The notes under the pieces: generated by a model | Told to the model about the DNA's origin: nothing | The model's database searches: none | What the model saw: the letters and a program-made list of their open reading frames with translations, nothing else | Assembly (NCBI GenBank): GCA_050952085.1 | Contig: JBMNKH010000003.1 | Coordinates: 345,563 to 409,562 of the forward strand | Source of the DNA: DTU015 sp012837895 | GTDB lineage: Bacteria; Bacillota; Sulfobacillia; Fermentithermobacillales; Fermentithermobacillaceae | Length of the DNA stretch: 64,000 nucleotides | Reading direction: 5' to 3' | Shown here: piece after piece, positions 8,218 through 17,796 of the stretch | Layout of the letters: each line of letters opens with the position of its first letter | Numbering within the stretch: position 1 is the stretch's first letter | Made by a program: the position numbers and the translations under genes

Positions 8218-9792
8218 ATGAAGGCTGGACCAGGTAGACCTGGTATTTTGAATGAGACTTCAGGTGATAACGATGCCAGGGCCCGTTACGCCCGTGAATT
8301 TGTGGCCGGGGCAACAGTGAAACAGTTGCAACAGGCAATGGCATCAGGCGAACTTACATCGAGGGAAATAGTTCAAGCATATATAGAACGTATTGGCATT
8401 TACGACAAGCAAGGGCCGGCGCTGAATTCGGTCCTGGAGCTGAACCCTGAGGCGCTGTTTATAGCAGAGGCATTGGATGCTGAACTAGGCCGCAAGAGCC
8501 CAGGGTTTTTCAGGTTGGAAATGGACGACCCTCTGTACAGGGATGCTGTGCAAGTCGGCCGGGGGCCAAGAGGGCCCTTGCACGGCATACCTGTTTTGGT
8601 CAAAGACAATGTGGATACTGCTGACATGATGCACACCAGCGCAGGCTCAGTAGCTCTTGCCAATTCTTACGCACGTAAGGACTCGTTTGTGGCACGGAAA
8701 CTGCGAGAGGCAGGAGCGATTATACTAGGGAAAGCTAATATGACTGAATGGGCCAACTTCATGGCAGAAAACATGCCTGGCGGTTACAGCTCTCGCGGTG
8801 GGCAGGTACTCAATCCCTACGGTCCCGGCGTTTACAGTCCAGGAGGCTCTAGTTCAGGATCGGCGGCTGCAGTGGCAGCGGGTTTCGCGCCTGTTTCAAT
8901 AGGCACTGAAACATCAGGCTCTATTCTGAGCCCGGCCCACGCAAACTCGGTGGTCGGTATAAAACCCACTGTTGGTCTGGTGAGCCGTTCCGGGATAATA
9001 CCGATTTCCCATGTTCAAGACACCCCAGGACCTTTCGGTACTACGGTTGAAGATGCAGCTATCCTGCTTGGTGCTTTGACGGGAATCGATGAAGAAGATC
9101 CGGCAACTTGGGCGAGTGAAGGCAGATCTTACAGTGATTACACCCAGTTTCTCGACAAAGACGGTTTGAAAAATGCCCGCATAGGTTTTGCAAAGGCTTC
9201 TTTGGAAAGAGTGGACGAAGAATCCCGTCCAATCATCGCTGCTGTGGAGGAAGTACTCAGGGATGCAGGAGCAGAGGTGATTGAGGTTCCTCCGCTGACC
9301 CCGGGACACTGGCGGGTCAGATGTCTGGTTTACGAGTTCAAACCTGCGATAAACAAATACCTATCACAGTTGTCTCCTAACGTCCCTGTCCACTCCCTCA
9401 AGGAACTGATAGAGTTCAATAACAGCCAGCCTGATAGGATGCTCAAGTACGGGCAAGCGGTGTTGCTCCGGTCAGAAGCCGCCAGCGGCACTCTCACTGA
9501 ACCGGAATACATAGAAACGAGAGCCAAAGTGGACCGTACTTCCAGGAAGAGCATTGATTCCCTTCTCAAGGAACACAATCTAGATGCTCTGTTGTTCCCG
9601 CAAATCATGAACTCAGCTGTTTCTGCACAAGCAGGCTATCCTTCCATATGCGTGCCTATAGGATACACCAAGGAGGGCAAGCCTGTCGGGGTGACCTTCA
9701 CTGCAAGCGCTTATTCTGAACCTGTGCTGATCAGATTGGCGTATGCTTTTGAGCAGATCACCAAGGCGCGGAAACCACCGGAATTGGAGTAG
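8218..9792 (+). CDS. Amidase signature family hydrolase
   Basis: A 524-residue Ser-cisSer-Lys amidase. The catalytic Lys is in LVKDNVDT (about residue 129), the cis-Ser in the GGSSSGSAAA loop (about 211) and the nucleophile Ser in GTETSGSI (about 234). The length and the C-terminal FPQ...GYPSICVPIGY region match stand-alone amidases rather than GatA, and no gatB/gatC genes are near. These enzymes hydrolyse aliphatic or aromatic amides and peptide amides. A position among several peptidases suggests peptide or amide catabolism. ATG at 8218 follows GAAGGGTG. Confidence 0.9.
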   Translation: MKAGPGRPGILNETSGDNDARARYAREFVAGATVKQLQQAMASGELTSREIVQAYIERIGIYDKQGPALNSVLELNPEALFIAEALDAELGRKSPGFFRLEMDDPLYRDAVQVGRGPRGPLHGIPVLVKDNVDTADMMHTSAGSVALANSYARKDSFVARKLREAGAIILGKANMTEWANFMAENMPGGYSSRGGQVLNPYGPGVYSPGGSSSGSAAAVAAGFAPVSIGTETSGSILSPAHANSVVGIKPTVGLVSRSGIIPISHVQDTPGPFGTTVEDAAILLGALTGIDEEDPATWASEGRSYSDYTQFLDKDGLKNARIGFAKASLERVDEESRPIIAAVEEVLRDAGAEVIEVPPLTPGHWRVRCLVYEFKPAINKYLSQLSPNVPVHSLKELIEFNNSQPDRMLKYGQAVLLRSEAASGTLTEPEYIETRAKVDRTSRKSIDSLLKEHNLDALLFPQIMNSAVSAQAGYPSICVPIGYTKEGKPVGVTFTASAYSEPVLIRLAYAFEQITKARKPPELE

Positions 9793-9925
9793 TCGGCTTA
9801 GTCTAGTGCCAGGTTTATATGGGAAGTAAGTGACGGGTTTAGGGACCAGGTTCGGTTTGGATGTGGTCGGATTTCGTCCTATGCACTGGCCCTCCAGCGG
9901 GAATGGAGGGCTTAGTGCAGCTTCG

Positions 9926-10168
9926 TCACAACAACTTAGTATTATAGGCGCCCCGTACCATAACGTATGCTTCTGTGTCTTTCCTTTTGAGGGTCACTCG
10001 TGTAGCTAACTGCTGATTGCAGTTGGGGCAGAATAAGGTTCCAGGTTTACCGGATAAATCGACAGAGCTTTGGATGATCCTTTCTACATACATCCTCAAT
10101 AACCGGCCTTTGCCTACTTTCTGGTAAAGAGCGATATCGGTCTTGCAGTAACCGCAGCGGACGAGCAT
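9926..10168 (-). CDS. Small zinc-ribbon protein
   Basis: A conserved-looking 80-residue cytoplasmic protein. Two Cys pairs, RCGYCKT near the N-terminus and FCPNCNQ near residue 50, form a zinc ribbon, with a basic stretch YQKVGKGRLLRMYVERI between them. The frame extends upstream to 10447, but that extension looks non-coding. The ATG at 10168 is preceded by AAAGG at proper distance and fits the start of this family in other Bacillota. Function is unknown; nucleic-acid binding is plausible. It is probably monocistronic. Confidence 0.75.
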   Translation of the reverse strand: MLVRCGYCKTDIALYQKVGKGRLLRMYVERIIQSSVDLSGKPGTLFCPNCNQQLATRVTLKRKDTEAYVMVRGAYNTKLL

Positions 10169-10492
10169 AGTATAACTACCTTTGATTTTCCGGCAATATG
10201 GGTTCTTGTATATCAACTGCTGCCCTCCAAGGATTTTCCGATAACTTAGGTTGATGACGCCCGTGTTTCCATCCATTCCGGAGACCACACCACTCAGACC
10301 ATCCGCTAGAGTCATTATAGGAGAAATCAGGGCAACTAAGATAGCGGCCAACTTAGAATGACTGTTCGGTCCAGCAATGATAAGATCGTGAGGATTAGGT
10401 AGCGGTGTTCTTCCTGCTGTTGAGTGTGAAAGGAAGACCCAAGGCAAAGGGATACAAGGGACAGGTATAATGGATTAAGGATGTAACGAAAG

Positions 10493-11506
10493 ATGTCCAG
10501 ATTGACCAAATCTCCTCAGTTAAGGTTCATCTTGTGGTTAGCGTTGTGGTTATCAGCTATGGCTTGCCTGGCAGTATACGTATCCGCTGGTTCGCCAAAA
10601 CTGCACCTGTCTTCCCAAAACGCCATCCAAGAACTCTCGGGTAGTGAAGACCAAGTTGTTTTTGACTATGAGACAGAGAGCCTGAGGATAGTTGCTGTTA
10701 GCGGAGAACACGGCGAGCCCAAGCTCTACGCGGTTAAGAAGTGGATGGGGTTTTGGGTCTTGGATTACCCGTCAAAGCGAAATATTCAAGGGATTACTTA
10801 TGGCGGCGATGACGCTTATGTCTACTTCCTTGACGCAACGGGGAGTACGGTTTACCTCCAGATGCAGGGTGGAGATAAGATATACCCCTTGGAATCCCGA
10901 TCGCTGCCGGCAGGTGATGCAGGCACAAACGGCAAATACGCAATATCCGTATTCCGGATTGGCGGCTATGCCGGTAAGCCCGGAAACTATCAACTCGTCA
11001 TGCAAGACACATCAGGCAAAACGATCAATTCAAAGACTGATGAACTTGATTTTGACTCTATTGCACTGTTCTATGGCACCGGCGATGAAGACAGCCTGCT
11101 GTTAGAATATTTGCCTGGCGACATCAGCAGGCTCGACGACGACAGGGCCCGTTTGATCGATGTGTTCAAGCAAGCTATTTCCGGGAAAATCCCTACCGGA
11201 CCGGTTGCTTTCGAAAGCACTAAGATGCCAGAGGTACAGAAGCACATCCATACATCCACGGCTCTGGGTACCTATTACAAAGTGGAAGGCAAGCACAAAA
11301 TATACAGGTGGGATCACAAAGTAAACTATCATCTTGTAATGAACGGCGAGTACCAAGGTGTTTTGCTCCGGCACGAGACCAACTACATGAACCACAATCT
11401 TTTCGAAGACGGGCTAAGCGCTATTAGTTCCTCATACAAAGTAGAACCGGGTCGTGAGCTAGACGAGCTCTTACGCATCTTTCACCTGTTCTTTCCCCAG
11501 GGTTAA
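10493..11506 (+). CDS. Exported or membrane-anchored protein of unknown function
   Basis: I do not recognise a family. The 337-residue product starts with a basic stretch and a hydrophobic segment (residues 12-32, ending YVSAG), a signal peptide or N-terminal anchor. The remainder is hydrophilic with many beta-strand-like alternations (for example GITYGGDDAYVYFLD, KYAISVFRIGG) and no cysteines beyond the leader, suggesting an extracytoplasmic domain. No catalytic motif is evident. The start is the ATG at 10493. The gene is flanked by non-coding DNA, so it is probably its own transcription unit. Confidence 0.7.
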   Translation: MSRLTKSPQLRFILWLALWLSAMACLAVYVSAGSPKLHLSSQNAIQELSGSEDQVVFDYETESLRIVAVSGEHGEPKLYAVKKWMGFWVLDYPSKRNIQGITYGGDDAYVYFLDATGSTVYLQMQGGDKIYPLESRSLPAGDAGTNGKYAISVFRIGGYAGKPGNYQLVMQDTSGKTINSKTDELDFDSIALFYGTGDEDSLLLEYLPGDISRLDDDRARLIDVFKQAISGKIPTGPVAFESTKMPEVQKHIHTSTALGTYYKVEGKHKIYRWDHKVNYHLVMNGEYQGVLLRHETNYMNHNLFEDGLSAISSSYKVEPGRELDELLRIFHLFFPQG

Positions 11507-11879
11507 CCGGACATCCGACTCTTAACCGGGGGGGTACAGGCCGGGCTGGCATGGCAGCCCGGCGTAACCTATGTTCTAAGTCTCTATTTGACTAGGATGA
11601 TATGATTAGCACCATTAGCACCGCTCCACCGGATGGCTCCTCATCCAAGTCGTAATCATGTGGCCGGTACCGATTTTTGCTCGCAAGAAGATCTTCGCGA
11701 GCTTGTTCACAGGATGAAGGATTGGTTGCGGTTATGGAGAAAGTGCTTGACTAAGGATGGCAGTTTGAGGCGTTGAGGCGGTGTGGGCTCCGGCTCCATG
11801 CTTCTCGAACCTACAGCTGAGTCGTCTGAGACAGACAACAAAACAATGCTAACCGCGAATGAAAGGGTGGTGTGATCCT
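11507..11879. other. Intergenic region with a strong hairpin
   Basis: About 370 bp. A perfect hairpin GCCGGGCTG / CAGCCCGGC lies at 11540-11563, 34 bp after the upstream stop. It lacks a good T run but may still act as a terminator. A 38-codon GTG frame at 11660-11776 is protein-like but has no ribosome site; I see nothing else. Confidence 0.5.
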
Positions 11880-13862
11880 GTGGCCGGTTTGAACTTGCTC
11901 GAGGAGTTCTTGAAAGTCAAGTATCTGGGTAAATGGGATTGGAGCCCCGACGGCAGATTCATTGCATACATATGGGACAATGGGGGAGTATACGAGCTTT
12001 GGCTGGTGGAACCGGGGCAATCCGGGCCTGTCAAGACCTTGCTCCTGGAGACAGGGGTTTCAGATTTTGAATGGCTGCGTGGGACAGACAAACTGTTCGC
12101 CGTAACTAGGAACGGCTTGCAGCTGATATGTGTTGCTCCTGATATACGGTCCAAACCCATCTTTGTTACCCGTCGCAGGTTTTCCGGGCTATCGTGTTCG
12201 CCGGACGGCAGTGCGCTGTTCTTTGTCTTAGAAGGCAGGGGATACGTATATGATGTCAACCTTGGAAGCATTCGTGAATTGGATTTCCGGGACAAGATTG
12301 TGCCTGCTTATGGAGGGAAAATAGCCCAGTGGTCGCCTTCTGGCAAGAAGTTTGCGTTTTCGTTCAGGGATAGTGACACTTACAGGCAGATCGGCGTTGT
12401 AGATCTGGAAGGCAGGCTGCTTTGGAAATCACACAGTCCTGCATCCCTGTCGGATTTCTGTTGGTTTGATGAGGATAGCCTGTATTTCGCCAAACCTTTG
12501 GATTTCGGAACCTCAGCAGACTTGATGCTCCTTTCGTTGTCAGATGAAAAGCCCAAACCTAGATTGCTCATGCACCTTGAAGGAACAGGCAAAGGGCCGC
12601 TGATTTCAACCAGATCTCTGCCTTCACCCGACAAGTCGAAAGTGCTTTTCTTGCTGGAAAATGACGGGCGGGCCCATTACTACGTACTGGATAGGAACAC
12701 CGAAGAACTGAAACAAGTTACGTTCGGCCAATGCGAAGATTTTGGAAACGCAGGGGATCAAGCTGTCTGGCTCAATGACTCATCAGGATTTCTGTATTCG
12801 TCTAATAAACAAGCGTTGGGGGAGAGGCACATATTCAAGCATTGCCTCAAGACCGGGACTGATACAAAAGTCATTGGCCTCGAGGGCACTAACTCCATGG
12901 CAAAACTGTCCAGCAAGGGCAAGATTTGCTTTGTCCACTGCGACCAATACCGCAACATGGACATTTGGGTTGCCAATCCAGACGGTCAAAACCCAGTCCA
13001 AGTTACTTTCTCCATGCCTGAAGCTTTGACTCCCGAGAAACAGTTCGTTTCTGAAGAAGTGTCTTTCGAAAGCGCCGGGGGATTAACCATATACGGCTAC
13101 CTCATGAAACCGAAAAACATCGCCGAAGGTACGAAAATCCCAGCCCTGGTCTGGGTTCATGGCGGGCCGGTAAGGCAGATGCGCCCGGGCTGGCATCCCC
13201 TTCGAACATACGCGCTGTTCCATGGGCTCAATCAATACCTGGTTCACCGGGGATATGCTGTGCTTTCAGTGAATTTCCGCGGCGGCATAGGCTACGGGCG
13301 GGATTTTCGTAACGCATTGTTCCATAAGATGGGCGTCGATGATGTTGCTGATGTGGTAAACGCCGCCAAGTACTTGAAATCCCTGCCTTACGTTGATCCT
13401 GACAGGGTAGGGGTATGGGGGATAAGTTACGGAGGTTACATGACTTTGCACAGCCTCACCCAGTACCCTGACGTGTTCAAAGCCGGAGTGAATATCGCCG
13501 GGATTTGGGATTTTATCCAGTGGACCAAGTGGGCTGACGGGCATTACGGCAAGGGTGCCGGCTTGTTCAAGGCATACTTGGGCGGCGAACCGGAAGACTC
13601 CCCTAAACTGTATGCTCAAGCGTCTCCGGTTACTTTCGTAGACAACATGATCAGACCTTTGTTGAACTTGCATGGAACTGCAGATGCCAACGTGGATTTT
13701 GAGCAGCTTGACAGGATAGCTAAAGACTGTGTCGAGCACGGCAAGTGTCATGAAAATGTGTATTATCCAGGTGAAGCTCACACCTTCGCCAAGAAGGCCA
13801 CGTGGCTTGATGCCATGCACAGGATTGAAAGGTTCCTGGATCAGCATCTCAAGAAGGCATAA
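11880..13862 (+). CDS. S9 family serine peptidase (acylaminoacyl/dipeptidyl peptidase-like)
   Basis: A prolyl-oligopeptidase-type peptidase of about 660 residues that cuts short peptides in the cytoplasm. The N-terminal half is a beta-propeller with PD40-like repeats (WDWSPDGRFIAYIW, SCSPDGSALFF, WSPSGKKFAF). The C-terminal half is an alpha/beta hydrolase with the nucleophile in GISYGGY (about residue 516), the Asp in GTADANVD and the His in GEAHTF. There is no signal peptide. I favour GTG at 11880, behind a GAAAGGG at 11861-11867; an ATG at 11859 in frame is the alternative. It lies upstream of the M20 and amidohydrolase genes. Confidence 0.9.
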   Translation: MAGLNLLEEFLKVKYLGKWDWSPDGRFIAYIWDNGGVYELWLVEPGQSGPVKTLLLETGVSDFEWLRGTDKLFAVTRNGLQLICVAPDIRSKPIFVTRRRFSGLSCSPDGSALFFVLEGRGYVYDVNLGSIRELDFRDKIVPAYGGKIAQWSPSGKKFAFSFRDSDTYRQIGVVDLEGRLLWKSHSPASLSDFCWFDEDSLYFAKPLDFGTSADLMLLSLSDEKPKPRLLMHLEGTGKGPLISTRSLPSPDKSKVLFLLENDGRAHYYVLDRNTEELKQVTFGQCEDFGNAGDQAVWLNDSSGFLYSSNKQALGERHIFKHCLKTGTDTKVIGLEGTNSMAKLSSKGKICFVHCDQYRNMDIWVANPDGQNPVQVTFSMPEALTPEKQFVSEEVSFESAGGLTIYGYLMKPKNIAEGTKIPALVWVHGGPVRQMRPGWHPLRTYALFHGLNQYLVHRGYAVLSVNFRGGIGYGRDFRNALFHKMGVDDVADVVNAAKYLKSLPYVDPDRVGVWGISYGGYMTLHSLTQYPDVFKAGVNIAGIWDFIQWTKWADGHYGKGAGLFKAYLGGEPEDSPKLYAQASPVTFVDNMIRPLLNLHGTADANVDFEQLDRIAKDCVEHGKCHENVYYPGEAHTFAKKATWLDAMHRIERFLDQHLKKA

Positions 13863-14058
13863 GAGGGCAAAGGATACTTGAGGAGACTTGGGCAGCTATA
13901 CATGTTGCAAGGGTAAGAGTCAAGGCGGTGAGAGCAAGGTATTGCGAGTTCCTGGAACTGCTGCATCTAGTGGGCGACATGAAGCATAAATAACCAAGGT
14001 GTTGGTCCCCGCACCTATCCTGCGGTTTGTTTGTAAGAGAGGTTAGGAGGCGTGTCAT

Positions 14059-15249
14059 TTGCTCAACAAAGAACGGACAGATTTTGTGACAAGTCTCTGC
14101 CAGAGGATGGTCCGATGCCCGAGTTTGTCAGGACAGGAAGGTGAGCTTGCACAGCTGGTCCGGCAAACCATGGAGGCTTTGGATTACGACGAGATCGGCA
14201 CAGACAGGTACGGGAACGCAATAGGTGCGATTCATTTGGACAGGCCAGGCAGGACGATTCTACTTGAAGGCCACATGGACCATGTGGAACCCGGCGATTT
14301 GTCTCAATGGACAGTTGACCCCTACGGGGGCACTATAAGAGACGGTAAGATCTACGGACGTGGGTCCTCTGATATGAAAGGCAGTCTGGCGGCTATGATT
14401 GCGGCAGCTGCCTACCTCAAAGCAGATAGGCAAAATGAGCTAAGCGGAAACATAATCGTGGCGGCTACTGTTCATGAAGAATGCTTTGAAGGGGTGGCCA
14501 GTCAGGAAATAGGAGAGAGCTACAAACCCGATTATGTTGTAATAGGCGAAGCTTCTTCTCTTGACCTCAAGCGGGGCCAGCGGGGCCGGGCAGAAGTGGT
14601 AATTGAGACTTACGGCAGGTCAACCCACTCGTCCAACCCGGAAAAGGGGATAAATGCTGTAAAGCAGATGATTAAGTTTCTGTCAAGGATTGAAGAACGG
14701 TACACACCGCCCCATGATGCAATCTTAGGGGACGGGATTTTGGAACTCACAGACATCATTTCCTCCCCATACCCCGGGGCCAGCATTGTGCCTGACAGGT
14801 GCAGGGTTACGTTTGACAGGAGGCTGCTTGTAGGGGAGACCCAAGAGGATGATGTTCTAGAGGTTTTCCGGGAAATCATCGAAGAATTGAGAAGTAGCGA
14901 CCCTAGTTTCCAGGCTAGCGCTTTTATCTCCACTGGGGAAGCAGAATGCTACACAGGCGAAACCATCAAAGCACTGAGGTTTGCGCCCGGATGGTTGCTG
15001 GATGACGATCACCCATACGTAACAAAGGCTCTGGCTGCGCTTGAAAGAGTCGGGCTGTCGCCACGACTTTCACATTATGCGTTTTGCACAAACGGAAGCT
15101 ATTACGCAGGCAAAGCGGGTATACCCACTATCGGCTTTGGCGCCTCTCATGAGCATCTTGCCCATGTGATTGATGAGTACGTGGAGATTGAACAGTTGAT
15201 TTCGGCGTGTAAAGGCTACTACGCAATTTGCGAAGCGATTTTGGCTTGA
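14059..15249 (+). CDS. M20 family metallohydrolase, YgeY-like
   Basis: A 396-residue binuclear zinc hydrolase of the ArgE/DapE/M20 group. Visible ligands are His and Asp in EGHMDHVEPGD, the bridging Asp in GRGSSDMKG, the Glu pair in VHEECFEG, and the late His in ASHEHLAH. The GEASSLDLKRGQRGR stretch resembles the YgeY subgroup, which is linked to selenium-dependent purine or amino-acid metabolism in other bacteria. No selenium genes are present here, so that link is not supported locally. The start is TTG at 14059 with AGGAGG at 14045-14050. The amidohydrolase 45 bp downstream is probably co-transcribed. Confidence 0.9.
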   Translation: MLNKERTDFVTSLCQRMVRCPSLSGQEGELAQLVRQTMEALDYDEIGTDRYGNAIGAIHLDRPGRTILLEGHMDHVEPGDLSQWTVDPYGGTIRDGKIYGRGSSDMKGSLAAMIAAAAYLKADRQNELSGNIIVAATVHEECFEGVASQEIGESYKPDYVVIGEASSLDLKRGQRGRAEVVIETYGRSTHSSNPEKGINAVKQMIKFLSRIEERYTPPHDAILGDGILELTDIISSPYPGASIVPDRCRVTFDRRLLVGETQEDDVLEVFREIIEELRSSDPSFQASAFISTGEAECYTGETIKALRFAPGWLLDDDHPYVTKALAALERVGLSPRLSHYAFCTNGSYYAGKAGIPTIGFGASHEHLAHVIDEYVEIEQLISACKGYYAICEAILA

Positions 15250-15294
15250 GGCTTATGTGCCTATTGTCTTGTGAGTATTCCGGAGGTGAAGTAA

Positions 15295-16542
15295 ATGGCT
15301 TTAGTGATAAAGAACGTAACGGTGTTCGACGGCACAGGCAAACCGCCATGGGGGCCTGCGAGTGTGTTCATAGAAGGTGATAAGATCGAAAATGTTGGGC
15401 CGTCTAATGAAGTGCCCGCACCGGAGAACCTTGAATCAGCCGGGAAGGTTATAGACGGTGCAGGAATGTTCTTGATGCCCGGAATTGTGGACTGTCACGT
15501 TCATATCACGGGCACCGGCAATCCTGACCGGTTGAAACAGATGAAGCAAGGTATCCCTTACACTGCCATACTTGCAACCATCAATGCGAAAAATACGTTG
15601 GAAGCGGGTATTACAGCCGTGCGCGATGCTGGTGCTGCATTCTTGATAGATGTAGGGCTCAAACGGGCCATCCAAGAAGGACTTGTTCCAGGCCCGAGAC
15701 TCCAGGTGGCATGTAGAGGCTTGTCTATCACCGGAGGCCATGGGGATAGCCGCAACGGGTGGCCACCTGAAATCGAGTTCAAGGGGCGTTATGTTGTGGA
15801 TAGCCCCGATGAGGCGAGGAGGGCAGCCCGGGAGCAGCTCAGGGACGGTGCAGACCATCTCAAACTTCATGCAACAGGCGGAGTCATGTCAGAAGGCGAC
15901 GTTCCCACAGCCAGGGGCTTGACCATCGAGGAGATGCGGGCAGCTATCGAAGAAGCCCACAACGTAGGGAAGAAGACTATGGCTCATGCCCAAGGCTCAG
16001 TAGGAATTAAGAACGCGATTCTGGCCGGCATATCATCCATTGAACACGGGTTTTACCTGACAGATGAGATTATCGAGCTGATGCTTAAGCGTGATGTATT
16101 CCTTGTTCCCACGCTAAGTGCGGTACACCACATAGTTGAACAGGGCACAGAGGCAGGAATCCCGGAGTACGGTGTTTCCAAGGCAAGAGAAGCCCAAGAA
16201 GCCCATATCAAGAGTTTCTATAACGCATACAAGGCGGGAGTCAAAATCGCCATGGGCACTGATTCCGCAACTCCTTTTAACTACCACGGTAACAATGCTT
16301 TGGAGTTGGAGCTTATGGTCAATGCAGGTATGCAACCTATTGACGCACTGGTTGCGGCAACGAGCCGTGGCGCCGAACTGATGGGCTGGGGCGACAAGAT
16401 GGGGCAGGTCAAACCTGACTTCTGGGCAGACCTGATTTTGGTCAGTGGCAACCCTGTTGAGGATGTAAGGGTGCTCCAGAATAAGCAGAACATCAAGGTG
16501 GTTCTAAAAGGCGGCGAAGTGGTAGTTGATAGGAGGAGATAG
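15295..16542 (+). CDS. Imidazolonepropionase-like amidohydrolase / Xaa-Pro dipeptidase-type
   Basis: A 415-residue TIM-barrel metallohydrolase. Binuclear-site residues are visible: His68 and His70 in CHVH, the Lys190 expected to be carboxylated in DHLKLHATGG, His231 in AHAQG, His251 in IEHGF, and the Asp in MGTDSA. This pattern matches the amidohydrolase subgroup that includes bacterial Xaa-Arg/Xaa-Lys and Xaa-Pro dipeptidases and acyl-amino-acid hydrolases. ATG at 15295 follows GGAGGTGA at 15282-15289. It is probably in one operon with the M20 gene, suggesting sequential breakdown of a peptide or modified amino acid. Confidence 0.9.
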   Translation: MALVIKNVTVFDGTGKPPWGPASVFIEGDKIENVGPSNEVPAPENLESAGKVIDGAGMFLMPGIVDCHVHITGTGNPDRLKQMKQGIPYTAILATINAKNTLEAGITAVRDAGAAFLIDVGLKRAIQEGLVPGPRLQVACRGLSITGGHGDSRNGWPPEIEFKGRYVVDSPDEARRAAREQLRDGADHLKLHATGGVMSEGDVPTARGLTIEEMRAAIEEAHNVGKKTMAHAQGSVGIKNAILAGISSIEHGFYLTDEIIELMLKRDVFLVPTLSAVHHIVEQGTEAGIPEYGVSKAREAQEAHIKSFYNAYKAGVKIAMGTDSATPFNYHGNNALELELMVNAGMQPIDALVAATSRGAELMGWGDKMGQVKPDFWADLILVSGNPVEDVRVLQNKQNIKVVLKGGEVVVDRRR

Positions 16543-16560
16543 AGGCAAGGCTTCTATTCG

Positions 16561-16943
16561 TTAGTTGGTACTCATACTTGCCAGTTGGACCCCGTTGTCG
16601 AACACGTACCCAAGAGCTGAACGCGATGATCGCGCGGGGTCCGGCTTGCTTATGGACTCCTTGCTGTTTCTAGTGTATGTCTTGTCGAACTCCCGTAAGA
16701 TATCTGGGTTATAAAACTTTTGTGTTGAACTGTTTGGATTGAGCGGATTGCATTTGCGGGAGTATTTGATATATCGTCGTCATTATCAAGTAACCATTTT
16801 GCTTTCACGAGGAGTTCCCAGGCATTGATGGCCAGAATTGTGAAGGATTCTGCCCGGTATCTGAAAGTCGGTTTGTTGTATACTTCAAGGGCAGATACCA
16901 TGGCCGCGATCGCACGTTCAAGAAGGTTTTCCCGATGAGTCAT
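16561..16943 (-). pseudogene. Decayed DUF3644-like gene (frameshifted, C-truncated)
   Basis: The first 45-50 codons from the ATG at 16943 resemble the N-terminus of DUF3644 proteins (ALEVYNKPTFRYR...INAWELLVKAKWLL). After about 16785 coding character moves to another frame (KYSRKCNPLNPN, FYNPDILREFDKTYTR) and runs to a TAA at 16561. One small indel therefore disrupts the gene, and the joined product of about 128 residues is still shorter than the family's usual length. DUF3644 genes are accessory and of unknown function. About 850 bp with little intact coding sequence follow, up to 17796. Confidence 0.6.
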
Positions 16944-17333
16944 TGTCTATGGCCCCCCCTAGAGTTTTTCACCGTGAATAGCCGACACTCGTGTGTTTGT
17001 TAACCCCGCAGAAGTTGTTGTCTTGTAGTTGGCTTGCGCGAAAACGTTCAAATATCTGTCACTTTCGCTCTTGGACTTTACCCGATGGTTGCGGGACGTC
17101 AGTGGATTATTACTCGGATCTCTAGGCACTCATTACTCATCCAAATGAAAAATATCCGTTTGCCGGGTTCATTCGACAAGGTCCTCTTTTTCGCTTCAAA
17201 TGTTTACAAAGGAGGATTTCCAAACTAAGCGAACTCTTGCAGGCAGCCCATAGCCAAACGGTACAACAGACAAATCCAGGATACTCCTCTGCCAAACGAT
17301 CAAAGATTCGGCGGGCCGTTTAGCGCTGTTTCT

Positions 17334-17468
17334 TTTGAAAAAGCTTGTCCTCTTCGAACCAGCATCAATGTCTTTCTTGTAAGGATCCAGTTTGGAACGG
17401 CGAGCTTTTTGTACCTTAGGCATTAGGTTAAGGTCGTCTTGACATATGTACTCTCTCACGGTCTTCAC
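17334..17468 (-). pseudogene. IstA N-terminal fragment (IS21 family)
   Basis: A short stretch reading KTVREYICQDDLNLMPK followed by RRSKLDPYKKDID matches the linker just after the helix-turn-helix of IS21-family IstA transposases (compare SKLDPYKDYL in the IstA at 61856-63061). Similarity stops after about 45 codons, and no IstB or catalytic core is nearby. It is an old relic in a gene-poor strip. Confidence 0.55.
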
Positions 17469-17796
17469 ATCAAAGTCAGGAGCAGCCTCCGATCTCTCCC
17501 CTCATAGTTACGTTCAACTACAAGGGTAAGGTGGTCTGGGGACGCGTTGCAATGACCCTTTGCAGCAACAAGGAATTTACTCTGCAACTTCAGCTAATCC
17601 TATCCTGTAATTTCCTCCATATTAATTCTGCAACAAATATTCATGCAGGTAGGACACGTTCGGGAGGAGTGAGATCTGGCTTCTCCCTCATGTTCACTTG
17701 AGAGTATCATCCGAACAGTGGATCTTGGAGAAAAGCTGTTGTACGATACTGCAAGAGGTCTCTGTCAATTCCGCCATACAACAATGGAACGTTAGT

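Noticed and set aside
9926..10447. A 173-residue protein starting at 10447
   Set aside because: The N-terminal 93 codons look random. The zinc-ribbon part starts at the ATG at 10168 with a proper ribosome site.
14059..15249. Evidence for selenium metabolism from the YgeY-like gene
   Set aside because: Only the family name suggests it. No sel genes, selenoprotein signals or xanthine-dehydrogenase-type genes are in the window.
17034..17228. A 64-codon plus-strand frame
   Set aside because: No start signal or motif; it lies in a decayed region.
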